Assembly (NCBI GenBank): GCA_949287095.1
Contig: CASEFA010000010.1
Coordinates: forward strand, 19,085 to 83,084
DNA length: 64,000 bases
Reading direction: 5' to 3'
Source: an uncultured Bacillota bacterium
GTDB taxonomy: Bacteria; Bacillota; Clostridia; Peptostreptococcales; Anaerovoracaceae
This document shows, piece by piece, positions 34,824-43,533 of the stretch. Numbering within the stretch: position 1 is the first letter of the stretch; the number at the start of each line of letters is the position of its first letter. Made by a program: the position numbers and the translations under genes. A model generated the notes under the pieces. That model saw only the letters and a program-made list of their open reading frames with translations, had not been told where the DNA came from and did no database searches.

Positions 34824-36161
34824 ATGCAGTCAGTAATCACCGGTGAAATGCTGAAGGGCTTTGAGGAAAAATTCGAGAAAGACCCTGTAAACAGAGTGGC
34901 TATGAACGCCGCAGTAAAGAACGGCATCAATGCGAGCGCCGACAATTTCCTGGCAAGAAGGGACACCAGACATGATTTTTCCGTGAAAGTGGAAACGGGG
35001 GAAATAACGGACCAGAAATCCTCCGGCAGGTGCTGGATGTTCGCAGCCCTTAACGTGATGCGCCTTGAGGTAATGAAGAAGCTGAACCTTAAGACCTGCG
35101 AGCTGAGCCAGAGCTATTCCCTCTTCTGGGACAAGCTTGAAAAGACCAACTACTTTCTGGAGAGCATTATCGAGACGGCTGACGAGCCTCTTGACGGCAG
35201 ACTGGTTCATCACCTTCTGACGGACCCTCTCTGCGACGGCGGTCAGTGGGATATGTTCGCCAATATAGTGGAAAAGTACGGCGTAGCGCCAAAAGATGCA
35301 ATGCCTGAATCCGCAAGCTCGTCGGCTACGGCTGAGATGAATAAATACCTGACCTGCAAGCTGAGAGAGTTTGCATGCGCCCTGAGAGAGGCGGTAAAGG
35401 GCGGCGCTTCCGAGGACGACCTGGCTTCCATGAAGGAGGAAATGCTTTCCACAGTATACAGAATGCTTTGCATATGCCTCGGAACACCTCCGAAGAAATT
35501 CACATATGAGACGAGAGATAAGGACGATAAATTCGTAAGAGTTGCCGACATCACTCCGCAGGATTTCTATAAGGAGTATGTGGGACTTGATATGGACGAC
35601 TACGTGAGCGTAATCAATGCCCCTACGGCAGACAAGCCTTACGACAGGATGTACACCGTATCGTACCTCGGCAACATCAAAGGCGGCAGAGACGTGGCAT
35701 ATCTGAATCTTCCTGCCGAAGAGCTGAAGAGGATGGCCATCGCCCAGATGAAGGACGGAAACGCTGTCTGGTTCGGAAGCGATGTGGGACAGTCGAGCTC
35801 CAGAGAGGGCGGCCTCATGGATCTCGACGTTCACGACGTGGAGGATCTTTTCAGCACGGAGTTTACGATGGATAAGGCCCAGCGCCTCGATTACGGCGAA
35901 AGCCTCATGACCCATGCAATGGTGCTTACCGGAGTAAACCTTGACGAAGATGGAAAGCCGAACCGCTGGAGAGTTGAAAACAGCTGGGGCAAGGACGCCG
36001 GAAAAGACGGCTATTACGTAATGACGGACCGCTGGTTCGACGAATACACATATCAGGTTGTCGTAAACAAGAAGTATCTTACCGATGACCAGAGAAAGCT
36101 TCTGGAGACGGAGCCTATAGCGCTGAAGCCGTGGGATCCGATGGGAAGCCTGGCAAGGTAG
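34824..36161 (+). CDS. pepC: Aminopeptidase C (bleomycin hydrolase-type C1 peptidase)
   Basis: 445 residues from the ATG at 34824 (AAAGGAGG eight bases upstream). Papain-fold catalytic residues are in order: Cys in QKSSGRCWMFAALN, His in LMTHAMVLTGVN, and Asn in WRVENSWGKDAG. Family members form hexameric barrels in the cytoplasm that trim peptides from the N-terminus. The gene follows apbE by 22 bases and ends before a GGTCAA hairpin terminator. A 506-codon antisense frame covers it but is a shadow of its codon use. Confidence 0.95.
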   Translation: MQSVITGEMLKGFEEKFEKDPVNRVAMNAAVKNGINASADNFLARRDTRHDFSVKVETGEITDQKSSGRCWMFAALNVMRLEVMKKLNLKTCELSQSYSLFWDKLEKTNYFLESIIETADEPLDGRLVHHLLTDPLCDGGQWDMFANIVEKYGVAPKDAMPESASSSATAEMNKYLTCKLREFACALREAVKGGASEDDLASMKEEMLSTVYRMLCICLGTPPKKFTYETRDKDDKFVRVADITPQDFYKEYVGLDMDDYVSVINAPTADKPYDRMYTVSYLGNIKGGRDVAYLNLPAEELKRMAIAQMKDGNAVWFGSDVGQSSSREGGLMDLDVHDVEDLFSTEFTMDKAQRLDYGESLMTHAMVLTGVNLDEDGKPNRWRVENSWGKDAGKDGYYVMTDRWFDEYTYQVVVNKKYLTDDQRKLLETEPIALKPWDPMGSLAR

Positions 36162-36204
36162 GGCGAAGCCGGTGCGCGGCAGAGCCCGGGAGCGGAGCTC
36201 GGGA

Positions 36205-36418
36205 GCGACGTTTTGCCGTTTTTGACAAAACACCGTCCGAAATGTCGTTTGGTCAAGGCAAAATTTGACCAAACGCCGAAGTAAACAAAGCAAGGTCAAG
36301 GATTTTGATTCCAATGGGATTGATTTCCTTGACCTTTTTTTATTCGGCATATAGTTTTGTCAAATTTCGCCTTGACCTTCGCGCTAAATTTGCGTATGTT
36401 TGTCAAACACCAACCGAT
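36205..36418. repeat. Second cluster of GGTCAA/TTTGACA hairpins, with terminator
   Basis: The gap between pepC and the converging regulator gene repeats the motif set seen at 14.7-14.9 kb. AAGGTCAAGGA (36292-36302) pairs with TCCTTGACCTT (36326-36336) and is followed by seven T, a good terminator for pepC. GTCAAATTTCGCCTTGACCT (36359-36378) is the exact reverse complement of 14741-14760, and GGTCAAGGCAAAATTTGACC (36251-36270) is a third, slightly altered copy. Further TTTGACAAA-type motifs lie at each end. Confidence 0.7.
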
Positions 36419-36437
36419 AGTGTAGCTTAGTAAGACG

Positions 36438-37829
36438 TTAAACATCCCCATTCTTACGCCAAAGCTCCACCATGGACTTTACCGACTCGTCTATCTCCCC
36501 GAGGGGTATCTGGTTATAGTAAAAGGCCATGAGCTTTTCTCCGCCGCCGGCAGACAGGGACAAAGGTTGCACCCTCAGACCCAGGGATTCGGCTTTCGAG
36601 GCGAGATTCGCGGCAGGCGCGGCGGTGCGCACCTTAAGTATAAGGTTGATTCCGGAAAGATTGTTAATTGGCGATATGAAATCGCTGCCGTACCGGGAAA
36701 GGGCGTCGAGAGCCGCTTTAAGCTTCTGCGCGTAGAGTGCGCGCATTTTTTTTATGCCGGTGTAGTAGTACCCTTCCTCCATGAAGAGGGCGAGGGTCAG
36801 CTGTTCGGTCTTGGAGCAGGTCTGGCTGTAATCGTATTTAAACGACTGGAAAATTTCCGCCATGTTTTCCGGAAGTATCATGTAGCTTATCTTTATTGCG
36901 GGAAACAGGGTGGACGAAAATGAACCGAGATAAACCACGGGTGAGCCGGAAACCAGCCCCTGAAGGGCGGGAAGAGGTTTTCCGAAGTAGCGCAGTTCAC
37001 TGTCGTAGTCGTCCTCTATGATTACGCTTTTCGTTTCCTTTGCCCAGTCGAGGAGCTGATAACGCCGTCCCACGGGCATGACGGAGCCGGTGGGGAACTG
37101 GTTGGACGGACTTACGTATACGGCAGATGAACGGGGACGGGGGAGGTCTTCGATGACGAGCCCGTCGCCTTCGACTGGAATGTTTTCTATGTCAAAGCCG
37201 TGGTCTCTGAATATGTTGAAAACCGGAGTGTAGCCCGGGTCCTCGACGCATACCGTTCCTATGCCCATGCGCCTCAGTATTCTGCAGAGGTACCCGGCAA
37301 GCTGCTGGGTTCCGGCGCCGATTACAATCTGGTCGGGACGACAGGTCACGCCCCGGGATGTGTACACGTAGCGGGATATCTCGTATCTCAGGGCAATTTC
37401 TCCCTGCACATCGCTTCCGAAGAGGAGAAGGTGAGTGTAGTCACTGAAGACTTTGGACATGCACTTTTTCCACTTCTGAAAGTCGAAGCAGGATAAATCG
37501 TATTTAAACGATGATTCCTGAAAAGTGTAGGACGAGAAGTCAAAATCCTCAGGGGCCGGAGCCGATCCGCTTTCGGCGGAGCCCGGAAGATCGGATACGA
37601 AGAATCCCGACTGAGGGCGGCTGTATATGTAGCCTTCAACGAGGAGCTGGTTGTACGCCTGCTCGCTGGTGGTGACGCTTATGCCGAGATCTTTTGCAAG
37701 TTTTCGCAGAGAAGGCAGCTTTTCACCGGCAGGCATATTGCCGCAGGTAATCTCGCCCTTTATGTATCCGTAAAGCTGAAGATAAAGGGGAGTTTTAGAA
37801 TCGCTTGGATTTAAGACGACAGGTTTCAT
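36438..37829 (-). CDS. MocR-like GntR regulator with aminotransferase domain (catalytic lysine missing)
   Basis: 463 residues: an N-terminal GntR winged helix (about 1-75, with PSLRKLAKDLGISVTTSEQAYNQL) joined to a class I aminotransferase-like domain. In MocR/PdxR proteins, PLP is bound by the lysine of a YLGTFSKTL-like motif; here the motif reads YLGSFSSTLFPAIKISY, with serine at the lysine position. It may therefore bind a ligand without an aldimine, or use another lysine nearby. Related genes regulate pyridoxal, GABA or amino acid metabolism. It is divergent from the YwaF-like gene at 38044, a possible target. Confidence 0.85.
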   Translation of the reverse strand: MKPVVLNPSDSKTPLYLQLYGYIKGEITCGNMPAGEKLPSLRKLAKDLGISVTTSEQAYNQLLVEGYIYSRPQSGFFVSDLPGSAESGSAPAPEDFDFSSYTFQESSFKYDLSCFDFQKWKKCMSKVFSDYTHLLLFGSDVQGEIALRYEISRYVYTSRGVTCRPDQIVIGAGTQQLAGYLCRILRRMGIGTVCVEDPGYTPVFNIFRDHGFDIENIPVEGDGLVIEDLPRPRSSAVYVSPSNQFPTGSVMPVGRRYQLLDWAKETKSVIIEDDYDSELRYFGKPLPALQGLVSGSPVVYLGSFSSTLFPAIKISYMILPENMAEIFQSFKYDYSQTCSKTEQLTLALFMEEGYYYTGIKKMRALYAQKLKAALDALSRYGSDFISPINNLSGINLILKVRTAAPAANLASKAESLGLRVQPLSLSAGGGEKLMAFYYNQIPLGEIDESVKSMVELWRKNGDV

Positions 37830-37967
37830 GAAAAAATCCTTTCTTCGCAGATTTTGTCGTAACTGTATTTATGAAAAAATCACATTCTGCATATTTCAAG
37901 ATAGACACTTTGATGATATTATAGCACCCGGACGATGAAGAGCGCAACAGCCCGGAGAAAAAATTAT

Positions 37968-37996
37968 TTGATTAGATATGGACGCCGTAATATAAT
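37968..37996 (+). promoter_or_regulatory. Promoter of the YwaF-like/ECF operon
   Basis: TTGATT (37968-37973), a 17-base spacer and TATAAT (37991-37996), about 48 bases before the ATG at 38044, in the divergent gap shared with the MocR-like gene. Confidence 0.7.
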
Positions 37997-38043
37997 ATTC
38001 CAGTAAAGAAGAGGAGAAAATATATACCTTACAGGAGGATTTA

Positions 38044-38811
38044 ATGAATACGGACCTTTTCTTCAAAAGCCTCGACGATCTTGAAGGGATGGGATTGGGA
38101 TTTTCTCTCTGGGGACCGGGGCATCTTATCTGGCTGGGATGTATTTTCCTTGCCGTATGGCTGATTTCTTCGGCGTACAGGAAGGCCGGGTACAAAAGGC
38201 GCAGACTCATTGCGGGGATTTTTGCGTTCTTCCTGCCCGTGAGTGAAATCATAAAAGACTGCTACACTGCGGCAATCGGCCAGTTCAACATAGAGTACTT
38301 TCCGTTTCATCTCTGCGGAATATCCATATTCATAATACTCATAGACTATCTGAGGCCTAACAGATTCACCTCCCAGCTGGTGATGTACGCGTGCATGCCG
38401 GGAGCACTGGCGGCGCTTCTCTGCTGCAACTGGACGGCGGTACCGTTTTTCAACTTCTTCTGCATACACAGCTTCGTATTTCACGCCGTCATCGTGATTT
38501 ACGCCATATGCAGATACAGAGGCAGGGAGATCCGCCCCGAGTATTCGGGAATATGGAAGAGCGTTGCCGTAGTATACGGGTGGGCGATTCCCATGATAGC
38601 GGTCAACGGTAAATTCGACACCAACTTCATGTTTTTAAATAAAGCCTCCGAAGGGTCGCCTCTTACGGTGCTGGTGGATCTTTTCGGAGAGGATATGTAC
38701 TACGTTTCATTTGCCCTGTTTGTGCTCATCGTGTGGCACATCATGTACGGATTGTACAGCCTTATCAACAGGGCGGTATTCAGAGGCGGAGCCTTTGAGA
38801 CGAGCGTTTAG
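38044..38811 (+). CDS. YwaF/TIGR02206-type integral membrane protein
   Basis: 255 residues with about seven membrane segments. Seen: LWGPGHLIWLG near the N-terminus, then YFPFHLCGISIFI and GALAALLCCNW, all features of the TIGR02206 (YwaF) family, whose function is unknown. ACAGGAGG stands before the ATG. The ECF ATPase gene begins 39 bases downstream, so it may be part of that operon, and it could be a membrane partner; it does not look like a known ECF substrate-binding subunit. Confidence 0.8.
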   Translation: MNTDLFFKSLDDLEGMGLGFSLWGPGHLIWLGCIFLAVWLISSAYRKAGYKRRRLIAGIFAFFLPVSEIIKDCYTAAIGQFNIEYFPFHLCGISIFIILIDYLRPNRFTSQLVMYACMPGALAALLCCNWTAVPFFNFFCIHSFVFHAVIVIYAICRYRGREIRPEYSGIWKSVAVVYGWAIPMIAVNGKFDTNFMFLNKASEGSPLTVLVDLFGEDMYYVSFALFVLIVWHIMYGLYSLINRAVFRGGAFETSV

Positions 38812-38850
38812 GCGGAAAAAAGGAAAACAGGAACACAGAGGAGATTTTAC

Positions 38851-39690
38851 TTGAGCGAGATAATCAGAATCGAGAACATGAGCTTCGAATATGAACGGGA
38901 CGAAGATCGCGAGCCGGTGAAAGCCATTCGGGATCTGTCTTTGTGTGTGGAAAAAGGAAGCTTTACTGCCATAATCGGAAAAAACGGCTCGGGAAAATCC
39001 ACTCTGGCAAAGAACCTTAACGGCCTTCTACTTCCGACGGGGGGCAAGGTGTTCGTCAAAGGCTGGGACACGGCGGACGAGGAGCACATCTGGGACGTGC
39101 GTCAGACAGCGGGAATGGTCTTTCAGAACCCGGATAATCAGCTGGTGTCGTCCATAGTGGAGGACGACGTGGCTTTCGGCCCGGAAAATCTCGGGGTAGA
39201 CCCGGTGGAAATAAGGCAGAGGGTGGACAAAGCCCTTTCTTCCGTAAATATGGGAGAATATAAAAACAAATCTCCTCACCTTTTGTCGGGGGGACAGAAG
39301 CAGCGCATCGCCATTGCGGGAGTGGTGGCCATGAAGCCGGAATGCATAATATTTGACGAACCGACGGCCATGCTTGACCCAAGAGGCAGACAGGAGATAA
39401 TGGACATAATCGAGGAACTTCACGATGAAGGAATCACGGTTATTCTCATAACCCACTTCATGGACGAGGCGGTTCGCGCAGACAGGATAGTAATAGTAAA
39501 CGAAGGGCGTATTTTTCTCGACGGAACTCCCGGGGAGGTGTTCAGGGAATACGACCTCATAAAGAGCATAAGCCTGGACGTTCCCATGGCCGTGGAGCTG
39601 GCTCAAAGGCTTAGGAAGCGCGGAGTAAAAATACCGGAAGACGTTATCACTTCCGAAGGACTGGTGGAATACGTATGTCAATACAGGTAA
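38851..39690 (+). CDS. ecfA1: ECF transporter ATPase subunit A1
   Basis: 279 residues starting at a TTG (38851) with CAGAGGAG eight bases upstream; no in-frame ATG fits the family start (SEIIRIENMSFEYER). ATPase motifs: Walker A GKNGSGKST, Q-loop FQNPDNQ, signature LSGGQKQR, Walker B CIIFDEPTAMLD, switch His in ITHFMDEA. With EcfA2 and EcfT it drives vitamin or metal uptake by exchangeable S subunits. The gene overlaps ecfA2 by 16 bases. Confidence 0.93.
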   Translation: MSEIIRIENMSFEYERDEDREPVKAIRDLSLCVEKGSFTAIIGKNGSGKSTLAKNLNGLLLPTGGKVFVKGWDTADEEHIWDVRQTAGMVFQNPDNQLVSSIVEDDVAFGPENLGVDPVEIRQRVDKALSSVNMGEYKNKSPHLLSGGQKQRIAIAGVVAMKPECIIFDEPTAMLDPRGRQEIMDIIEELHDEGITVILITHFMDEAVRADRIVIVNEGRIFLDGTPGEVFREYDLIKSISLDVPMAVELAQRLRKRGVKIPEDVITSEGLVEYVCQYR

Positions 39691-40532
39691 GAGGGCTTAA
39701 GCACGTCTACAGTCCGGGACTTCCGGACGAGCAGCTGGCCCTGGACAATATAAACTTTGATATATACGACGGAGAGACCGTTGCCGTGGTCGGACACACG
39801 GGTTCGGGAAAATCCACTCTCGTTCAGCATCTTAACGGCCTTCTGAAGCCGACCGAAGGAACCATAACTGTAGGCGGCGTGGAAATTACCGCGCCGGGTA
39901 CCTCCATGCTGGAAGTGAGACGGAGAGTGGGCCTTGTATTTCAGTATCCCGAATATCAGCTTTTCGAGGAGACCGTGGCGGCGGACGTGGCCTTCGGACC
40001 TAAGAATCTGGGTCTTACCGAAGACGAGGTTAACTCAAGAGTCCGCGACGCCATAGAGCTTGTCGGTCTCGACTACGATGAAATAAAAGACAGATCGCCT
40101 TTTGAGCTTTCCGGCGGACAGAAGCGCCGTGTCGCCATAGCCGGTGTTATAGCCATGAAGCCACAGGTTCTCATACTCGACGAACCGACGGCGGGACTCG
40201 ACCCGGGAGCTCACAGGGACATTCTGGACATGATAGAGGAAATAAAGGAGATTTCGGGGAACATCACCATATTCGTTTCCCACAACATGGCCGACGTTGC
40301 GGCTCTCGCGGACAAGGTCATGGTAATGGATAAAGGCAGACTTCTCATGATGGGTACGCCCAGAGAGGTATTTGCACAGAAGGACAGGCTGAAAGAAGCC
40401 GGACTTTCGGTGCCTCCAGTTACTGAGCTCATGGCGGAGCTTAAGGAAAAGGGCGCGGCGGTTGACGATACGGTTCTTTCGCTGAAGGAGGCGGAGGAAG
40501 AGATATATAAGTTTTTGACGAGGAATCGCTAA
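39675..40532 (+). CDS. ecfA2: ECF transporter ATPase subunit A2
   Basis: 285 residues. Walker A GHTGSGKST, Q-loop FQYPEYQLFEE, signature LSGGQKRRVAIAG, Walker B VLILDEPTAGLD, switch His in VSHNMAD. FQYPEYQLFEET and the longer C-terminal helical part separate the A2 type from A1. It forms the heterodimeric motor with EcfA1 and couples to EcfT through C-terminal helices. Its stop directly abuts the ecfT ATG. Confidence 0.93.
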   Translation: MSIQVRGLKHVYSPGLPDEQLALDNINFDIYDGETVAVVGHTGSGKSTLVQHLNGLLKPTEGTITVGGVEITAPGTSMLEVRRRVGLVFQYPEYQLFEETVAADVAFGPKNLGLTEDEVNSRVRDAIELVGLDYDEIKDRSPFELSGGQKRRVAIAGVIAMKPQVLILDEPTAGLDPGAHRDILDMIEEIKEISGNITIFVSHNMADVAALADKVMVMDKGRLLMMGTPREVFAQKDRLKEAGLSVPPVTELMAELKEKGAAVDDTVLSLKEAEEEIYKFLTRNR

Positions 40533-41333
40533 ATGATAAGAGATATAACCTTAGGCCAGTACTATGCGGCGGATTCGCCCGTACACAGGCTGGATTCCAG
40601 AGTAAAAATAACGGGTGTGCTCCTTTACATAGCAGACCTGTTCATAGTGGATGACTTTATAGGGTTCGGTCTCTGCGCCGCTGCGCTGTGTCTTTACGTG
40701 GTTCTGTCACAGGTTCCCGTTAAATTCATAATGCGGGGGCTCAAGCCTATTCTCCTAATACTCATAATGACGTTCTGCCTGAACATCTTCATGGTTGACG
40801 GCAGGATTCTGTGGCAGTGGGGATTTCTCAAGGTGACCGACGAGGGAATCTATACGGCGGTGTTCATGGCCGTAAGGCTCATTCTTCTCATCATCGCATC
40901 GTCGCTGCTCACTCTTACCACCAAGCCCATAGAGCTTACCGACGGCATAGAGAAACTCATGTCTCCTCTGGCAAAGACAGGAGTTCCGGCTCACGATATA
41001 GCCATGACCATGTCTATCGCCTTAAGGTTCATACCAATGCTCCTGGAGGAGACGGATAAGATTATGAAGGCCCAGCAGGCCAGAGGCGCAGACTTTGAAA
41101 GCGGAAATATCCTCAGACGCGCAAAATCCCTGATTCCTATTCTGGTTCCTCTCTTCGTAAGCTCGTTCAGGATAGCGCAGGATCTCGCCATGGCAATGGA
41201 AGCCAGGTGCTACAGAGGCGGCAAAGGCAGGACGAGAATGAAGGAGATGAGGCTTAAGGGCGTGGATTTTCTGGCCTTCTTCCTCATGGTGGCGTTTTTG
41301 GCGGTGGTTATAAGCGAAAGGGTTGTTTTCTGA
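40533..41333 (+). CDS. ecfT: ECF transporter transmembrane subunit T
   Basis: 266 residues, about five to six membrane segments, with the two alanine-arginine-glycine coupling motifs of EcfT: QQARGADFESG and MEARCYRGG. The start HRLDSRVKI is typical. No S subunit follows, so this is a group II (shared) ECF module serving scattered S genes. The Gx-type membrane protein at 32.9 kb could be a client, but that is speculation. It overlaps trmB by one base. Confidence 0.93.
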   Translation: MIRDITLGQYYAADSPVHRLDSRVKITGVLLYIADLFIVDDFIGFGLCAAALCLYVVLSQVPVKFIMRGLKPILLILIMTFCLNIFMVDGRILWQWGFLKVTDEGIYTAVFMAVRLILLIIASSLLTLTTKPIELTDGIEKLMSPLAKTGVPAHDIAMTMSIALRFIPMLLEETDKIMKAQQARGADFESGNILRRAKSLIPILVPLFVSSFRIAQDLAMAMEARCYRGGKGRTRMKEMRLKGVDFLAFFLMVAFLAVVISERVVF

Positions 41334-41971
41334 TGAGACAGAGGCGTATAAAGAACATAGATGAAAAGCTTGCCGGCTGCGGCGACATCATAACGGAAGA
41401 GCCAAAGGAGACAAAGGGCCGCTGGAAGGAGGAGTTCGGAAACGATAATCCCATATACCTGGAGCTGGGCTGCGGGAAAGGCCGGTTTATAACGGGCCTT
41501 GCGGCTCTGCACCCGGAGCGCAGCTATATAGGCTGCGAGGGCCACTTAAGCGTAATCTACAGAGCCGTGTCAAAGGCGCAGGAGGCGGAGCTTTCCAACG
41601 TCCGCTTTATAGCCGAGTACATAAACGACATGGATGCGTATTTTGCGCCGGGAGAACTTTCGGGGGTCTATCTCAATTTCAGCGACCCGTGGCCGAAGGA
41701 ACGTCATGCAAAGCGCAGACTTACGCATTTTGAGAGGCTCAAGGCCTACGGACGGGCAGTAAGGCCGGGAGGATTCATTCAGTTCAAGACCGACAACGAC
41801 GATCTGTTCGACTTCACTCTGGAGCAGATAGAGCTTGCAGGCTTTGTCCCTGCAGAGGTGACGAGAGATCTTCACGGTTCGGAGTACATGGCGCAGAACG
41901 TGATGACGGAGTACGAGGAAAAATTCTCTTCAGCGGGAAAGAATATAAACTATGTGAGGATAAATCTTTAA
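41333..41971 (+). CDS. trmB: tRNA (guanine-N7-)-methyltransferase
   Basis: 212 residues. SAM-binding motif ELGCGKGRFITG, then SDPWPKERHAKRRLTH, the tRNA-binding and catalytic signature of TrmB, and QFKTDNDDLFDFTLE. It methylates G46 in the variable loop of tRNAs. It begins on the ecfT stop (TGATG), so it is translated with the ECF genes, although the functions are unrelated. Confidence 0.95.
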   Translation: MRQRRIKNIDEKLAGCGDIITEEPKETKGRWKEEFGNDNPIYLELGCGKGRFITGLAALHPERSYIGCEGHLSVIYRAVSKAQEAELSNVRFIAEYINDMDAYFAPGELSGVYLNFSDPWPKERHAKRRLTHFERLKAYGRAVRPGGFIQFKTDNDDLFDFTLEQIELAGFVPAEVTRDLHGSEYMAQNVMTEYEEKFSSAGKNINYVRINL

Positions 41972-42025
41972 TAAATTAAGGGCAGCAGGCTCTCACTTAA
42001 AAATGTTAGAATACCCGGCATTCTG

Positions 42026-42055
42026 TTGAAGAACCGCCGGGGTTTAAAGTATAAT
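42026..42055 (+). promoter_or_regulatory. Promoter of the aminotransferase gene
   Basis: TTGAAG (42026-42031), an 18-base spacer and TATAAT (42050-42055), giving a leader of about 90 bases before the ATG at 42151. Confidence 0.65.
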
Positions 42056-42129
42056 CAGTCTGTATGAGTTACCTCTTCGACAGGGCCTTGCGGTCCATCC
42101 TGATCATGCCGAATGAGGAACCAGAGAGA

Positions 42130-42147
42130 ATTGCATGGAGGTGCAAT
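42130..42147 (+). promoter_or_regulatory. Hairpin presenting the ribosome binding site
   Basis: ATTGCA (42130-42135) and TGCAAT (42142-42147) form a six-pair stem whose loop is TGGAGG, the ribosome binding site of the aminotransferase gene. The start ATG is three bases after the stem. A weak stem with an exposed site could tune translation by temperature, ribosome access or RNA decay. Confidence 0.5.
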
Positions 42148-42150
42148 AGT

Positions 42151-43392
42151 ATGTCAGAATTTAAAATGGCGGTTCAGCGCGGCCGCAAGATCCCGAAGGA
42201 AGATAAGATTTTCGGAATCAGCCGCAGAGCTAACGAAATGATCGCCGAGAAAGGCAAAGACGCAGTGATTAACGCCACTATCGGGGCTCTTCTCGATGAC
42301 GACGGAAATCTCATGGTTCTTTCGTCTGTGGACAAAACCTTCAAGGCTTTAAAGCCTGACGAATACGCAGCATATGCACCTATAGGCGGAACGCCTGCGT
42401 TCAAAGCCGCAGCTATAAAAGCGGCTCTGGGCAAGTATCAGCCTAAAGGATACGTTCAGGCGGTAGCGACTCCGGGCGGAACAGGAGCCATTAAAAACAC
42501 TATCGCCAACTATTCCGAAGAAGGGGATAATGTTCTCACGGCAGACTGGTTCTGGTCGCCGTACGGAACCATTACTTCCGAAATCGGAAGAGGCGTTGAG
42601 ACCTACGAGTTCTTCACAGAGGACAGAAAGTACAACATTGCGTCGTTCAAGGCAAAGGTGGACGACATGCTCGCCCGCCAGGACAGACTGGTAGTGATAA
42701 TCAACACGCCGGCCCACAATCCTACGGGATACGCACTTACAACAGAAGACTGGACCGGGGTTAAGGACGTCCTTGCGGCAGCGCCGGCGGATAAGAAGAT
42801 CGCTCTTCTGGTGGATGCGGCCTATATAGACTTTGCGGGAGACGAGGACAAATACAGAGAGTTCCTGCCTGTTCTGGAGGAGCTTCCGGAAAACGTTCTT
42901 CCTGTCATAGCCTACAGTATGTCCAAGACCTTCACCCTTTACGGAGCGAGAACGGGCGCAATGATCTGCCTTGCTCCTACGGAGGAAATCGCCGAGGAGT
43001 TCAGACGGGTCAACGAATTTTCTTCCCGTGCGTCCTGGTCCAACTGTTCCAGAGCAGGCCAGAGCATAATTGCGAACATTTACGCCGACGAAGCACTTAA
43101 GGCAAAGGTTTCCGAGGAAAGAAAGGAAATCAGAGACATGCTCTTAAGACGTGGAAAGGCCTTCGAGGAAGAGGCGAACAAAGCCGGACTTGAGATAGTT
43201 CCTTTCGACGCCGGATTCTTCGTTTCGATTCCTTGCGACAATCCGGATGAGCTTTCCGCGGCGCTGGAAAAGGAAGGAATGTTCCTCGTGCCGCTGGCAA
43301 AGGGCGTAAGAGTTTCTGTAGCATCCGTTTCGGAGGCAAACTGCAGAATTCTTCCTGCAAAGATAAAAGCAGTGATGGACGAACTGAAGTAA
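42151..43392 (+). CDS. Class I pyridoxal-phosphate aminotransferase (aspartate/aromatic type)
   Basis: 413 residues from the ATG at 42151, which has TGGAGG nine bases upstream. The frame is open back to 42064, but the 29 extra residues lie in the mRNA leader. PLP-binding lysine is in AYSMSKTFTLYGARTG; INTPAHNPTGYAL contains the cofactor-contacting Asn. Many Clostridia have this type, annotated as an aminotransferase of aspartate or aromatic amino acids; the exact substrate is not determined. It has its own promoter and a terminator. Confidence 0.9.
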   Translation: MSEFKMAVQRGRKIPKEDKIFGISRRANEMIAEKGKDAVINATIGALLDDDGNLMVLSSVDKTFKALKPDEYAAYAPIGGTPAFKAAAIKAALGKYQPKGYVQAVATPGGTGAIKNTIANYSEEGDNVLTADWFWSPYGTITSEIGRGVETYEFFTEDRKYNIASFKAKVDDMLARQDRLVVIINTPAHNPTGYALTTEDWTGVKDVLAAAPADKKIALLVDAAYIDFAGDEDKYREFLPVLEELPENVLPVIAYSMSKTFTLYGARTGAMICLAPTEEIAEEFRRVNEFSSRASWSNCSRAGQSIIANIYADEALKAKVSEERKEIRDMLLRRGKAFEEEANKAGLEIVPFDAGFFVSIPCDNPDELSAALEKEGMFLVPLAKGVRVSVASVSEANCRILPAKIKAVMDELK

Positions 43393-43425
43393 ATGGTGTA
43401 TAATTAACACGTAGTTCACATTCGG

Positions 43426-43472
43426 GGATACCTGAGCGCATTTTGCGCAAGGGTATCCACTGTTGTTTTTTG
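43426..43472 (+). terminator. Terminator of the aminotransferase gene
   Basis: Nested hairpin: GGATACC (43426-43432) with GGTATCC (43452-43458), enclosing GCGCA/TGCGC, followed by a T-rich run ending in six T. Confidence 0.85.
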
Positions 43473-43533
43473 GAGGAGATTGAAAGGAGAATATGGTTGT
43501 GGCATAATAAGGGCATAAAAAGGAGATGATTTT

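Noticed and set aside
34830..36350. 506-codon antisense frame over pepC
   Set aside because: It covers a complete, motif-rich peptidase gene, has no family match and no ribosome binding site; long antisense frames arise from the codon use of this genome.
42056..42150. T-box leader before the aminotransferase
   Set aside because: The leader is about 90 bases, lacks the conserved T-box sequence and a terminator/antiterminator pair.
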